A program made the translations under genes and the position numbers. A DNA stretch of 64,000 bases, taken from positions 5,580,001-5,644,000 of the forward strand of contig NZ_CP011773.1 of NCBI RefSeq assembly GCF_001021385.1, given 5' to 3'. Below the pieces are notes generated by a model. That model searched no databases, was not told where the DNA came from, and saw only the letters and a program-made list of their open reading frames with translations. The DNA comes from Mycobacterium sp. EPa45 (GTDB lineage Bacteria; Actinomycetota; Actinomycetes; Mycobacteriales; Mycobacteriaceae). Shown one piece after another: positions 1 to 10,056 of this stretch. Positions within the stretch are counted from its first letter, which is position 1; the number at the start of each line of letters is the position of its first letter.

Positions 1-2
1 TT

Positions 3-446
3 GGGTCAGCCGTGGCAGGCCCGGTCGGGGCCTGGGTTGACTGGGCGCCGGTGACGGGGACCGACCCGAGCCGAATCGTGTTGGTAGCGGGGGTGATTCT
101 GCTGCAACTGGTGACCGGCAACCAACTGGTCCGGTTGCTGCTCGGATCGGTTGGGGCGGTCAAGCCGGCCGGCGAGCCGCAGCCGTCCGATCGACTCAAG
201 GGCGGCCGGCTGTTGGGACCGATGGAGCGACTGTTGATCCTCGGGCTGAGCTTGGCTGGGCAGCTCGCCGCCGCAACCGCCGTGGTCGCGGCGAAAAGCG
301 TGATCCGCTTCCCGGAGATCAACGCTCAAAAGGCCCGGGAGAACGGCGGTATCGGCATCGACGATGTCACCGAGTACTTCTTGGTCGGCAGTTTCGCGAG
401 TTGGATCGTGGCGCTCGGCGGGCTGGCGCTGACGGGCCTCGGTTAG
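3..446 (+). CDS. C-terminal part of an unidentified membrane protein (5' end outside window)
   Basis: The reading frame is open to the left edge and ends with TAG at 444-446, so I treat it as the 3' part of a longer gene; an internal GTG at 12 is possible but not convincing. The visible part has hydrophobic stretches near residues 20-40, 75-95 and 125-145 separated by charged loops, which suggests an integral membrane protein. Base use at third codon positions is GC-rich like the neighbours. I do not recognise the family. It is co-directional with the alcohol dehydrogenase 46 bp downstream, but nothing shows a functional link. Confidence 0.6.
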   Translation, partial: GSAVAGPVGAWVDWAPVTGTDPSRIVLVAGVILLQLVTGNQLVRLLLGSVGAVKPAGEPQPSDRLKGGRLLGPMERLLILGLSLAGQLAAATAVVAAKSVIRFPEINAQKARENGGIGIDDVTEYFLVGSFASWIVALGGLALTGLG

Positions 447-492
447 CGTCAATCGCCGTCGCGGACGGCAACGGCGTCATAGGTTGTGCACC

Positions 493-1605
493 ATGAAAAT
501 GAATGCCGCGATCCTGTGGGAGTACGGGCAAGACTGGAGCGTCGAAGAAGTCGAGCTTGATCCGCCCAAGGAGGGCGAGGTTCTCGTCTCGTTCGAAGCC
601 ACCGGCCTGTGCCACTCCGATCACCACATCCGCGACGGTGACCTGGTCGCTCCCATTCCACTGATCGGCGGCCACGAGGGAGCCGGCGTCGTGCAGGAGG
701 TCGGACCCGGGGTCCGCGACCTGAAGGTCGGCGACCATATTGTCGCCGCGTTCCTCCCCGCCTGCGGACGCTGCCGCTGGTGCGCGACCGGCAAGTCGAA
801 CCTGTGCGACATGGGTGCCGAAATCCTCACCGGGCTTCAGCCCGACGGCACATTCCGCCGGCATGCGCGCGGCCAAGACATCTTCGCCGCAATCGGATTG
901 GGCACCTTCGCTCCCTACGGCACGGTGCCCGAGGCGTCACTGGTGAAGATTGACGACGACATCCCGCTGACCCGGGCCTGCCTGCTCGGCTGCGGCGTCA
1001 CCACCGGCTGGGGGTCGGCGGTCAACACCGCCGACGTTCGGCCGGGTGACACCGTCGTGGTGATCGGCTGCGGCGGCATCGGCAGCGGCGCGATCCAGGG
1101 CGCGCGGCTGGCCGGTGCGGAGAAGATCGTCGTGATCGACATCGTGGAAAGCAAGCGGGACAAAGCTTTTCTGTTCGGTGCCACCCACTTCGCGACCTCG
1201 ATCGCAGAAGGCACCGAGCTGGTCCGGGAGCTGACCAAGGGGGTGATGGCCGACTCCGCGCTGCTGACCGTCGGGCTGGTCAAAGGCGAGATGATCAACG
1301 ATGCGCTGGAACTCGTCAGCAAGGGCGGCACCGTGGTGCTCACCGCATTGGCGGCGATGACCGATGTGACGCCGGTACTGCCGATGACGATGTTCACGCT
1401 CTTCCAGAAGCGTCTGCTGGGCAGCCTCTACGGGCAGGCCAACCCGCGCGCCGACATCCCGAAGCTGCTCAGCCTCTACCGCGAGGGCAAGCTGCTGCTC
1501 GACGAGACCGTCACTCACGAGTACAAGCTGGGTGAGATCAACAACGCCTACGACGATATGCTCGCCGGCCGCAACATTCGTGGAGTCGTCCTCCACGACC
1601 ACTGA
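493..1605 (+). CDS. NDMA-dependent zinc alcohol dehydrogenase (MDR superfamily)
   Basis: Medium-chain zinc alcohol dehydrogenase of about 370 residues. The N-terminal GroES-like domain carries the catalytic-zinc region (CHSDHH, GHEGAGVV) and the structural-zinc loop with four cysteines (PACGRCRWC...SNLC). A Rossmann fold follows (GCGGIGSG), and Asp at the end of the second strand fits NAD rather than NADP. The overall pattern fits the NDMA-dependent (mycofactocin-associated) actinobacterial group that includes M. tuberculosis AdhD; those enzymes hold the nicotinamide tightly and need an external acceptor. An in-frame TTG at 484 precedes the chosen ATG at 493, and no strong ribosome site decides between them. 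It sits beside fadA6 but on the opposite strand, and a role in steroid breakdown is only a guess from position. Confidence 0.85.
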   Translation: MKMNAAILWEYGQDWSVEEVELDPPKEGEVLVSFEATGLCHSDHHIRDGDLVAPIPLIGGHEGAGVVQEVGPGVRDLKVGDHIVAAFLPACGRCRWCATGKSNLCDMGAEILTGLQPDGTFRRHARGQDIFAAIGLGTFAPYGTVPEASLVKIDDDIPLTRACLLGCGVTTGWGSAVNTADVRPGDTVVVIGCGGIGSGAIQGARLAGAEKIVVIDIVESKRDKAFLFGATHFATSIAEGTELVRELTKGVMADSALLTVGLVKGEMINDALELVSKGGTVVLTALAAMTDVTPVLPMTMFTLFQKRLLGSLYGQANPRADIPKLLSLYREGKLLLDETVTHEYKLGEINNAYDDMLAGRNIRGVVLHDH

Positions 1606-1613
1606 CGACCGCC

Positions 1614-1668
1614 GACTGTGCGATCCCATACGCACGCGACGGCGCGTCGCGGATGAAATCGCACAGTC
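1614..1668. repeat. 55-bp palindromic intergenic repeat, copy 1 (possible bidirectional terminator)
   Basis: A perfect 11-bp inverted repeat (GACTGTGCGAT at 1614-1624, its complement at 1658-1668) encloses a second stem (GCGACG at 1636-1641, CGTCGC at 1645-1650). It lies between the convergent stops of the alcohol dehydrogenase and fadA6. A second copy of the same length and very similar sequence is at 18891-18945, also between convergent genes. It could terminate transcription from both sides, although there is no clear T-tract. Confidence 0.75.
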
Positions 1669-1686
1669 AGCGAAACAGTAAGCCGC

Positions 1687-2844
1687 TCAGAGACGTTCGA
1701 TGATCGTGACGTTGGCGGTGCCGCCGCCTTCGCACATCGTCTGCAGCCCGTAGCGGCCACCGCGACGCTCGAGCTCGTTGAGCATGGTGGTGAACAGCTT
1801 GGCGCCGGTGGCGCCCAGCGGGTGCCCCAGCGCGATCGCGCCGCCGTTGGGATTGACCTTCTCCGGGTCGGCCTTGGTCTCCTTGAGCCAGGCCATCACC
1901 ACCGGCGCGAAGGCCTCGTTTATCTCGACGACGTCGATGTCGTCGATCGTCAGGCCGGCCTTGTCGAGCGCGTACTTCGTCGCCGGGATCGGGCCGGTGA
2001 GCATGTACACCGGGTCGGCGCCGCGGGCGCTGATGTGATGGATGCGAGCGCGCGGGGTCAGCTTGTGGTCCTTGACAGCCTGATCGCTGGCCAGCAGCAC
2101 CGCACTCGCCCCGTCGGAGATCTGGCTGGCCATCGCCGCGGTCAGCCGGCCGCCGTCGCGCAGTGTCTTCAGGCCGGCCATCTTCTCCAGGCTCGACTCA
2201 CGCGGGCCCTCATCGGTGCGGAAGTCGCCGACCGGGACGATCTCGTTCTCGAAGTTGCCGTTACGGATTGCCGCGAACGCCTTGTTGTGGCTGCCGAGGG
2301 AGAACTCCTCCATCTCCTCACGGGACAGGCCCCACTTCTCGGCGATCATCTCGGCACCCCGGAACTGTGAGATCTCCTGGTCGCCGTAACGGTGCAGCCA
2401 GTTCTCGGACTCGTTGGTCGGCGAGGTGAAGCCGAACTGCTCGGCGACGGTCATCGCCGACGAGATCGGGATGCGGCTCATGTTCTGCATGCCGCCGGCC
2501 AAGATGAGGTCCGCGGTGCCGGCCATGATGGCTTGCGCACCAAAGGAGATCGCCTGCTGGCTCGAACCGCACTGCCGGTCGACGGTGACGCCGGGGACCT
2601 CTTCGGGGAAACCGGCGGCCAGCCAAGTGTTGCGGCCGATGTTGCCCGCCTGCGGGCCGATGGTGTCCAGGCAACCGACGATCGCGTCCTCGACGGCGCC
2701 CGGGTCCACATCGACCCGGTCGAAGATGCCCCGGAACGCCACCACGCCGAGATCGATGGGATGAACGTGGGCCAGCGATCCGTTGCGCTTGCCTACCGCC
2801 GTGCGCACGGCGTCGATGACGTATGCCTGTGAAGCGGGGGCCAT
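1687..2844 (-). CDS. fadA6: Thiolase FadA6 (steroid C/D-ring catabolism)
   Basis: Thiolase of 385 residues. The nucleophilic Cys92 lies in DRQCGSS, the catalytic His341 in GHPLGATG, and the second active-site Cys371 in MCEGGGTAN, so all three hallmark blocks are intact. In M. tuberculosis FadA6 is assigned to CoA-dependent cleavage steps during degradation of the last two steroid rings and belongs to the KstR2 regulon. Here it is the last gene of the minus-strand run fadE30-ipdF-kstR2-fadA6, starting 10 bp after kstR2. Starts ATG. The assignment rests on family motifs plus exact synteny with Rv3556c. Confidence 0.92.
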   Translation of the reverse strand: MAPASQAYVIDAVRTAVGKRNGSLAHVHPIDLGVVAFRGIFDRVDVDPGAVEDAIVGCLDTIGPQAGNIGRNTWLAAGFPEEVPGVTVDRQCGSSQQAISFGAQAIMAGTADLILAGGMQNMSRIPISSAMTVAEQFGFTSPTNESENWLHRYGDQEISQFRGAEMIAEKWGLSREEMEEFSLGSHNKAFAAIRNGNFENEIVPVGDFRTDEGPRESSLEKMAGLKTLRDGGRLTAAMASQISDGASAVLLASDQAVKDHKLTPRARIHHISARGADPVYMLTGPIPATKYALDKAGLTIDDIDVVEINEAFAPVVMAWLKETKADPEKVNPNGGAIALGHPLGATGAKLFTTMLNELERRGGRYGLQTMCEGGGTANVTIIERL

Positions 2845-2854
2845 GTCGATCTCC

Positions 2855-3445
2855 TTACTTTGCGGCGGCTATTCCGCCGAGGACGATGGAAAGGTATTGG
2901 CGGCCAACTTCTTCGGCCGTCAGCGGGCCACCCGGTTGATACCAGCGCACGGAAACCCACGTGGTATCCCGGATGAACCGGTACACCACGTCGACGTCTA
3001 TATCGGGCCGGAAGTAGCCCTGCTCGACGCCGGAGTTGAGCAGGTCGAGCCACATCTTGCGCTGTTCTTTATTGCGCGCTTCGACGAAATCGAATTGCGG
3101 CAGAGTCGTCAGCCGCTTGGCTTCGTCCTGGTAGATCACCACCTGCGCGTGCCGGTCTTCAATCGCCTCGAAGGACGTCATGAACAGGCCCTTGAGTCGC
3201 TCCAGCGGATTGGGCTCGGTGGTGATGATCTGCTGGTAGCGGTCGAACAGCCAGTCCAGGAAGTCACGCAGGACCTCCTCGACCATCTGCTCCTTGCTCT
3301 TGAAGTGGTGATAGAGGCTGCCGGACAGAATGCCCGCCGAGTCGGCGATGTCGCGCACGGTCGTCGCACGCAGGCCGCGTTCGGCGAACATCGTCGCGGC
3401 GAGCACCAGAAGCTCGTCGCGGCGACTGACCGGCTGCTCTGTCAC
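2855..3445 (-). CDS. kstR2: TetR-family repressor KstR2
   Basis: TetR regulator of 196 residues. The N-terminal helix-turn-helix covers roughly residues 10-55 (TTVRDIADSAGI, SLYHHFKSKEQ); the rest is the ligand-binding helical domain. In mycobacteria KstR2 represses the C/D-ring cluster and is released by the CoA thioester of the indanedione-propionate (HIP) intermediate made by FadD3. The GTG start overlaps the stop of ipdF as GTGA (3442-3445), so the two are translationally coupled. A matching operator is at 5398-5411, upstream of this operon. Confidence 0.92.
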   Translation of the reverse strand: MTEQPVSRRDELLVLAATMFAERGLRATTVRDIADSAGILSGSLYHHFKSKEQMVEEVLRDFLDWLFDRYQQIITTEPNPLERLKGLFMTSFEAIEDRHAQVVIYQDEAKRLTTLPQFDFVEARNKEQRKMWLDLLNSGVEQGYFRPDIDVDVVYRFIRDTTWVSVRWYQPGGPLTAEEVGRQYLSIVLGGIAAAK

Positions 3446-4232
3446 GCTCGCTGGCTCGATACCGAAATTACTTCGCCGGTCAGGTAACTCGAGTAGTCGC
3501 TGGCCAGGAAGGCGATGGTGGCAGCCACCTCCCAGGGCTCGGCGGCGCGACCGAATGCCTCACCCTCGGAGAGGCGGTCGAGCAGGTCGGTCGAGCTGAC
3601 TTTCTCGAGGAACTTGTGCCGCGCGATGCTCGGAGACACCGCGTTGATGCGCACTCCGAATTCGACGGCTTCGATTGCGCTGCAACGGGTCAGCGCCATC
3701 ACGCCGGCCTTGGCTGCGGCGTAATGGGACTGCGAGTGTTGGGCCCGCCACCCGAGGACGCTGGCGTTGTTGACGATGACCCCGCCGTGGCCGGCGTCGC
3801 GGAAGTACCGCAACGCGGCGCGGGTCGCCCGCATCACCGACGTCAGCGTCACATTGAGCACCCGGTCCCAGTCTTCGTCGGTCATATCGATGACCGGGGT
3901 TTCACCGCCGAGCCCCGCATTGTTGACCAGGACGTCGAGGCGACCCAGCCGTGCGGTGGTGGACGCGATCAGCGCGTCGACCTGGGCGGTGGAGGTGACG
4001 TCGCACACCACGGCCTCGACCCTGCCGAGGCCCAATTCGGCCAGCTGGTCCCGGGTTTCGCCCAGTCGCCGTTCGTGGTGGTCGGAGACCACGACGTCGG
4101 CACCTTCGAGCAGCGCGCGCCGCGCCGTCGACGATCCGATGCCAGTGCCCGCGGCGGCGGTCACGACGACGACCTTGCCGGTGAGCAGGCCGTGGCCGTC
4201 GATCTCCTCAGGCACGTCCGACAGTGGCGCCA

Positions 4233-4233
<1 letters not shown>
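3442..4233 (-). CDS. ipdF: Short-chain dehydrogenase IpdF (C/D-ring catabolism)
   Basis: Classical SDR of 263 residues. The cofactor loop TAAAGTGIG is near residues 25-33, NNAG at 104-107, and the catalytic set is Ser158, Tyr171 and Lys175 (YAAAK). In M. tuberculosis the homologue Rv3559c (IpdF) acts on the hydroxyl/ketone of the hydrindane CoA thioesters downstream of FadD3. The GTG start shares one base with the fadE30 stop (TAGTG), and the stop overlaps kstR2. Family and synteny support the name; the exact substrate is inferred from the orthologue. Confidence 0.88.
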
Positions 4234-5381
<1,148 letters not shown>

Positions 5382-5397
5382 CCTTGTAGGCTAACCT

Positions 5398-5411
5398 ACC
5401 AAGCACTTGCT
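5398..5411. promoter_or_regulatory. KstR2 operator between fadE30 and fadD3
   Basis: ACCAAGCACTTGCT matches every fixed base of the recalled KstR2 consensus AnCAAGnnCTTGnT. It sits in the 78-bp gap between divergent fadE30 and fadD3, where it can control both operons, and kstR2 itself is in one of them (autoregulation). Confidence 0.88.
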
Positions 5412-5459
5412 TTGTTAGCCCGGTGGTGATCCGCCGGGTATCAAGCCTTAGGAGTCTCG

Positions 5460-7010
5460 ATGACGAGCGCCCCGCGCACCACACCCGCGGTGCTGGACCG
5501 GATGGCACTCGATTTCGCCGACCACGACGCCCTGATCACCGACGATCGCTCGTTCACGTTCGGTGAACTGCGCGACGAGGTCCGCCGGGCGGCCGCCGCC
5601 ATCGTCGGGCTCGGGGTGCAGCCCGGCGACAAGGTCGCGATCTGGTCACCGAACACCTGGCACTGGGTGATCGCCTGCCTGGCCATCCACTACGCCGGTG
5701 CGGTGATGGTGCCGTTGAACACTCGCTACACCGCCGACGAGGCCTCCGACATCCTGGCCCGCACCAAGGCGCCGCTGCTCTTCGGCATGGGCCGGTTCCT
5801 CGGCGCTGACCGGGTGGGCGACCTGGATCGAGGTGCCCTGCCGGCGCTGCGCCACATCGTGCGCATCCCGGTCGACTCAGACAACACCGGCTCGGCTGGA
5901 ACCTGGGACGAGTTCATCGCTGGGCCGCAGGTTCCGCTGTCGGAGGTCGACGCCCGCGCCGCCGCGGTGCGCCCCGACGACCCCTCCGATGTCCTGTTCA
6001 CCTCGGGCACCACCGGCCGCAGCAAAGGTGTGCTCTGCGCCCACCGGCAATCACTGGCCGCCCCGGCGGCGTGGGCCGAATGCGGCCAGCTCACCAGCGC
6101 CGACCGCTACCTGTGCATCAACCCGTTCTTCCACAACTTCGGCTACAAGGCCGGCATTCTGGCCTGCCTGCAGACCGGTGCCACGCTGATCCCCCAGCTG
6201 ACGTTCGACCCCGAACAGGCCATGCGGGTGATCGCCGAGAAACGCATCACCGTGGTGCCCGGACCACCGACCATCTTCCAGACGCTGTTGGACCACCCGG
6301 CCCGCAAGCAGTACGACCTGCGCTCACTGCGGTTCGCGGTGACCGGCGCGGCGACGGTGCCCGTCGTGCTGATCGAACGCATGCAGGCCGAGCTCGACTT
6401 CGACATCGTGCTCACCGCATACGGCCTCACCGAAGCCAACGGGTTCGGCACCATGTGCCGCGCCGACGACGACGCGGTCACCGTCGCCACCACCTGCGGG
6501 CGTCCGATCGCCGACTTCGAGCTGCGCATCGACGCACCGGACGACACTAGTGCAGGCGAAGTCCTGTTGCGCGGACCCAATGTGATGCTCGGCTACCTCG
6601 ACGATCCGGCCGCCACGTCGGCGGCGATCGACGCCGACGGCTGGCTGCACACCGGTGACGTCGGCACCGTCGACAACGCCGGAAATCTGCGCATCACCGA
6701 CCGGCTCAAGGACATGTACATCTGCGGCGGATTCAACGTCTACCCCGCCGAGATCGAACAGGTGCTGGCTCGGCTCGAGGGCGTCGCCGACTCCGCGGTC
6801 ATCGGCGTGCCCGACCAACGTCTCGGCGAGGTTGGGCGCGCGTTCATCGTGCGCCGCCCCGACAGCGATCTCGACGAGCAGGCCGTGATCGACTACACCA
6901 AGAAGCACCTGGCCAATTTCAAGACCCCGCGCTCGGTGGTATTCGTGGAATCACTACCACGAAACCCCGGCGGCAAAGTGGTCAAACCCACACTGCGAGA
7001 GATGGTTTGA
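5460..7010 (+). CDS. fadD3: HIP-CoA synthetase FadD3
   Basis: AMP-forming acyl-CoA synthetase of 516 residues. The phosphate-binding loop FTSGTTGRSKGV spans residues 180-191, AYGLTE and TGDVG form the adenylate site, and GGFNVYPAEIE with the C-terminal catalytic Lys506 (NPGGK) form the mobile domain. The M. tuberculosis orthologue Rv3561 activates the C/D-ring metabolite HIP to its CoA thioester, which is also the KstR2 inducer. ATG at 5460 follows an AGGAG ribosome site. First gene of the plus-strand KstR2 operon; its TGA overlaps the ATG of fadE31 by one base. Confidence 0.92.
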   Translation: MTSAPRTTPAVLDRMALDFADHDALITDDRSFTFGELRDEVRRAAAAIVGLGVQPGDKVAIWSPNTWHWVIACLAIHYAGAVMVPLNTRYTADEASDILARTKAPLLFGMGRFLGADRVGDLDRGALPALRHIVRIPVDSDNTGSAGTWDEFIAGPQVPLSEVDARAAAVRPDDPSDVLFTSGTTGRSKGVLCAHRQSLAAPAAWAECGQLTSADRYLCINPFFHNFGYKAGILACLQTGATLIPQLTFDPEQAMRVIAEKRITVVPGPPTIFQTLLDHPARKQYDLRSLRFAVTGAATVPVVLIERMQAELDFDIVLTAYGLTEANGFGTMCRADDDAVTVATTCGRPIADFELRIDAPDDTSAGEVLLRGPNVMLGYLDDPAATSAAIDADGWLHTGDVGTVDNAGNLRITDRLKDMYICGGFNVYPAEIEQVLARLEGVADSAVIGVPDQRLGEVGRAFIVRRPDSDLDEQAVIDYTKKHLANFKTPRSVVFVESLPRNPGGKVVKPTLREMV

Positions 7011-8152
7011 TGGATCTCAGCTACGACGACGCCACCGAAGAGTTCCGCAACGAAGTGCGGAGCTTCCTGGCGGCCAACAAAGACTCGTTCCCGACGAAGT
7101 CCTACGACAACGCCGAAGGGTTCGAACAGCACCGGCGGTGGGACCGCATCCTGTTCGACGCCGGCCTGTCGGTGGTGACGTGGCCGGAGAAGTACGGCGG
7201 CCGCGACGCCACCCTGCTGCAGTGGGTGGTCTACGAGGAAGAGTACTTCCGCGCCGGCGCGCCCGGCCGGGCCAGCGCCAACGGCACCTCGATGCTGGGG
7301 CCCACGCTGTTCGCGCACGGTACCGAGGAGCAACTCGACCGAATCCTGCCCAAAATGGCCAGCGGCGAGGAGATTTGGGCGCAGGCCTGGTCGGAGCCGG
7401 AGTCCGGCAGCGACCTGGCGTCGCTGCGGTCCTCGGCAACCCAGACCGACGGCGGCTGGCTGCTCAACGGTCAGAAGATTTGGAGCAGCCGGGCACCGTT
7501 CGGCGACCGGGCTTTCGGTCTGTTCCGCTCCGACCCCAGCGCCGAACGTCATCGCGGGTTGACCTACTTCATGTTCGACCTCAAGGCCGACGGGGTGACC
7601 GTCCGGCCCATCGCCCAGCTCGGCGGCGACACCGGATTCGGAGAAGTGTTCCTGGACAACGTCTTCGTGCCCGACGCCGACGTGATCGGCGCTGTGCATG
7701 ACGGCTGGCGCGCGGCGATGAGCACGTCGAGCAACGAGCGCGGCATGTCGCTGCGCAGCCCGGCGCGCTTCCTCGCACCGGCCGAGCGGCTGGCGTCCGA
7801 ATGGCACAGCCGCGGCGCCGACCCGGCGTTCGCCGACCGGGTCGCCGATGCCTGGATCAAGGCGCAGGCGTATCGACTGCACACCTTCGGCACCGTCACC
7901 CGGATCGCTGCCGGTGGCGAACTGGGCGCCGAATCCTCGGTCACCAAGGTGTTCTGGTCGGATCTCGATGTCGCCCTGCACCAGACCGCACTGGAACTCC
8001 GCGGGGCCGACGCCGAGCTGACCGATGCCTGGACCGAGGGTCTGCTCTTCGCGCTGGGCGGCCCGATCTACGCCGGTACCAACGAGATTCAGCGCAACAT
8101 CATCGCCGAGCGGCTGCTCGGGCTGCCGAGAGAGAGCGCCGGGAAGAAATGA
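7010..8152 (+). CDS. fadE31: Acyl-CoA dehydrogenase FadE31
   Basis: Acyl-CoA dehydrogenase subunit of 380 residues with WAQAWSEPESGSDLAS near residue 125 and the C-terminal YAGTNEIQRNIIAERLLG block. In M. tuberculosis FadE31 forms alpha2beta2 complexes with FadE32 or FadE33 for a step in C/D-ring breakdown. The Glu of the medium-chain YEGT motif is replaced by Ala. The ATG at 7010 gives a TGATG overlap with fadD3; an in-frame TTG one codon earlier is less likely. The stop overlaps fadE32 as ATGA. Confidence 0.9.
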   Translation: MDLSYDDATEEFRNEVRSFLAANKDSFPTKSYDNAEGFEQHRRWDRILFDAGLSVVTWPEKYGGRDATLLQWVVYEEEYFRAGAPGRASANGTSMLGPTLFAHGTEEQLDRILPKMASGEEIWAQAWSEPESGSDLASLRSSATQTDGGWLLNGQKIWSSRAPFGDRAFGLFRSDPSAERHRGLTYFMFDLKADGVTVRPIAQLGGDTGFGEVFLDNVFVPDADVIGAVHDGWRAAMSTSSNERGMSLRSPARFLAPAERLASEWHSRGADPAFADRVADAWIKAQAYRLHTFGTVTRIAAGGELGAESSVTKVFWSDLDVALHQTALELRGADAELTDAWTEGLLFALGGPIYAGTNEIQRNIIAERLLGLPRESAGKK

Positions 8153-9102
8153 AATTCACACTCGACGAACAGCATCGGGACTTCGCCGCCAGTATCGACG
8201 CCGCTTTGGGGGCCGCCGACGTCCCCGGCGCGGTGCGGGCGTGGGCGCAGGGTGACACCGCACCCGGCCGCAAGATATGGTCGGCACTGACCGACCTGGG
8301 CGTCACCGCCCTGGCGGTCGCGGAGAAGTACGACGGCATCGAGGCCCACCCCGTCGACCTGGTGGTCGCACTCGAGCGGCTCGGCCGCTGGAATGTGCCC
8401 GGTCCGGTCGCGGAATCCATTGCGGTGGCACCGGTTCTGCTGGCAGACGATGACCGTTCGGCCGCACTGGCCGCCGGAGAACTGATCGCGACGGTCGCGC
8501 TGCCGCCGTCGGTGCCACGCGCGGTCAACGCCGACTTCGCCGGATTGACCCTGTTGGCCCAGGACGGCTCCGTCAGTGATGCCACCGTCGGTGACGGGCA
8601 CTCCTCCGTCGACCCCAGCCGAACGCTCTTCGACGTCACCGCCGGAGACAACCGGGACGCCGACGTCGCCCGCGCCTACGAGTTCGGCGCGTTGGCAACC
8701 GCGGCCCAGCTCGTCGGCGCCGCCCAGGCGATGCTGGACATGTCGGTCGAATACGCCAAGCAGCGCAGCCAATTCGGCCGGATCATCGGCAGCTACCAGG
8801 CGATCAAGCACAAACTCGCCGACGTTCACATCGCGGTCGAACTGGCCCGTCCGCTGGTCTACGGCGCGGCGCTGTCGCTGGCCGACGGATCGCCCGACAC
8901 CGCACGGGATGTCAGCGCCGCAAAGGCCGCCGCTTCAGACGCGGCACTGCTGTCCGCGCGGTCCTCGCTGCAGACCCACGGCGCCATCGGCTTCACGTCC
9001 GAACACGACCTGTCGTTGTGGCTGTTGCGGGTGCAGGCACTGCATTCGGCGTGGGGTGATCCGACCAGCCATCGCCGTCGAGTGCTGGAGGCACTGGCAT
9101 GA
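8149..9102 (+). CDS. fadE32: Acyl-CoA dehydrogenase partner subunit FadE32
   Basis: Acyl-CoA dehydrogenase-like protein of 317 residues, shorter than FadE31. It keeps the FAD-domain block SVEYAKQRSQFGRIIGSYQAIKH (roughly residues 197-219) and ends with GAIGFTSEHDLSLWL. In this family one subunit type provides part of the FAD site and the other the rest, so FadE32 is expected to function only with FadE31. The start is the ATG of the ATGA overlap with fadE31; a longer reading frame upstream overlaps fadE31 and is rejected. Confidence 0.9.
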   Translation: MKFTLDEQHRDFAASIDAALGAADVPGAVRAWAQGDTAPGRKIWSALTDLGVTALAVAEKYDGIEAHPVDLVVALERLGRWNVPGPVAESIAVAPVLLADDDRSAALAAGELIATVALPPSVPRAVNADFAGLTLLAQDGSVSDATVGDGHSSVDPSRTLFDVTAGDNRDADVARAYEFGALATAAQLVGAAQAMLDMSVEYAKQRSQFGRIIGSYQAIKHKLADVHIAVELARPLVYGAALSLADGSPDTARDVSAAKAAASDAALLSARSSLQTHGAIGFTSEHDLSLWLLRVQALHSAWGDPTSHRRRVLEALA

Positions 9103-10046
9103 CATCGATCGAAGAACGGCAGATGCTCCGTGACACCGTCGCGGCACTGGTCGAGAAGCACGCCTCACCCGCCGCGGTGCGCGAAGCGATGGAATCCGAT
9201 CGGGGCTACGACGAATCGCTGTGGTCGAAGCTGTGTGAGCAGGTCGGTGTCGCCGCTCTGGTGGTGCCCGAGGAGCTCGGTGGCGCCGGTGGTGAATTGG
9301 CCGACGCCGCAGCAGTTCTCGAGGAACTGGGTCGCGGCCTGGTCCCGACGCCGCTACTCGGTACGACGCTGGCCGAGCTGGCCCTGCTGGCCGCCGACGA
9401 ACCCGACAGCGACGCGCTCGAACAGCTCGCCGCCGGGGAGTCGATCGGTGCGGTGGTGTTCGACCCGGGCTACGTGGTCAACGGTGACGTGGCCGACGTG
9501 GTGATCGCGGTCGACGGTGGTGCGCTGAGCCGCTGGAGTGACGTCACCGCCGAAGCGGTGACGACCATGGACCCCACGCGGCGACTGGCCCGGCTCACCG
9601 CCGGATCCACCGCGGCGATCGGCACCGATCCGGGACTGGCCGACACCGCGGCAATCCTGTTGGCGGCCGAGCAGATCGGCGCGGCGTCGCGTTGCCTGGA
9701 GCTCACCGTCGACTACACCAAAGAACGGGTGCAATTCGGCCGGGCGATCGGCAGCTTCCAGGCGCTCAAGCACCGGATGGCCGACCTGTACGTCGCGGTG
9801 CAGTCCGCCCGCGCCGTCGTCAACGACGCCATCGCCGCACCGTCGCCGACATCGGCGGCGCTGGCCCGGCTGGCCGCGACCGAGGCGTTCACGAAGGTAG
9901 CGGGCGAAGCGATCCAGATGCACGGCGGTATCGCGATCACCTGGGAGCACGACATCCAGCTGTACTTCAAGCGGGCGCACGGCAGCGGCCAGCTGCTCGG
10001 CTCGGTCGGCGACCAACTGCGCCAGCTCGAATCCGAGGTGCTTTAG
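9099..10046 (+). CDS. fadE33: Acyl-CoA dehydrogenase partner subunit FadE33
   Basis: Acyl-CoA dehydrogenase-like protein of 315 residues, a paralogue of FadE32. It shares the block TVDYTKERVQFGRAIGSFQ and the C-terminal GGIAITWEHDIQLYFKRAHG. In M. tuberculosis FadE33 pairs with FadE31. It starts with ATG in a four-base overlap with fadE32, so fadD3-fadE31-fadE32-fadE33 form one tightly coupled operon, with the aminotransferase gene 10 bp further on. Confidence 0.9.
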   Translation: MTSIEERQMLRDTVAALVEKHASPAAVREAMESDRGYDESLWSKLCEQVGVAALVVPEELGGAGGELADAAAVLEELGRGLVPTPLLGTTLAELALLAADEPDSDALEQLAAGESIGAVVFDPGYVVNGDVADVVIAVDGGALSRWSDVTAEAVTTMDPTRRLARLTAGSTAAIGTDPGLADTAAILLAAEQIGAASRCLELTVDYTKERVQFGRAIGSFQALKHRMADLYVAVQSARAVVNDAIAAPSPTSAALARLAATEAFTKVAGEAIQMHGGIAITWEHDIQLYFKRAHGSGQLLGSVGDQLRQLESEVL

Positions 10047-10056
10047 CCTGAGTCAG

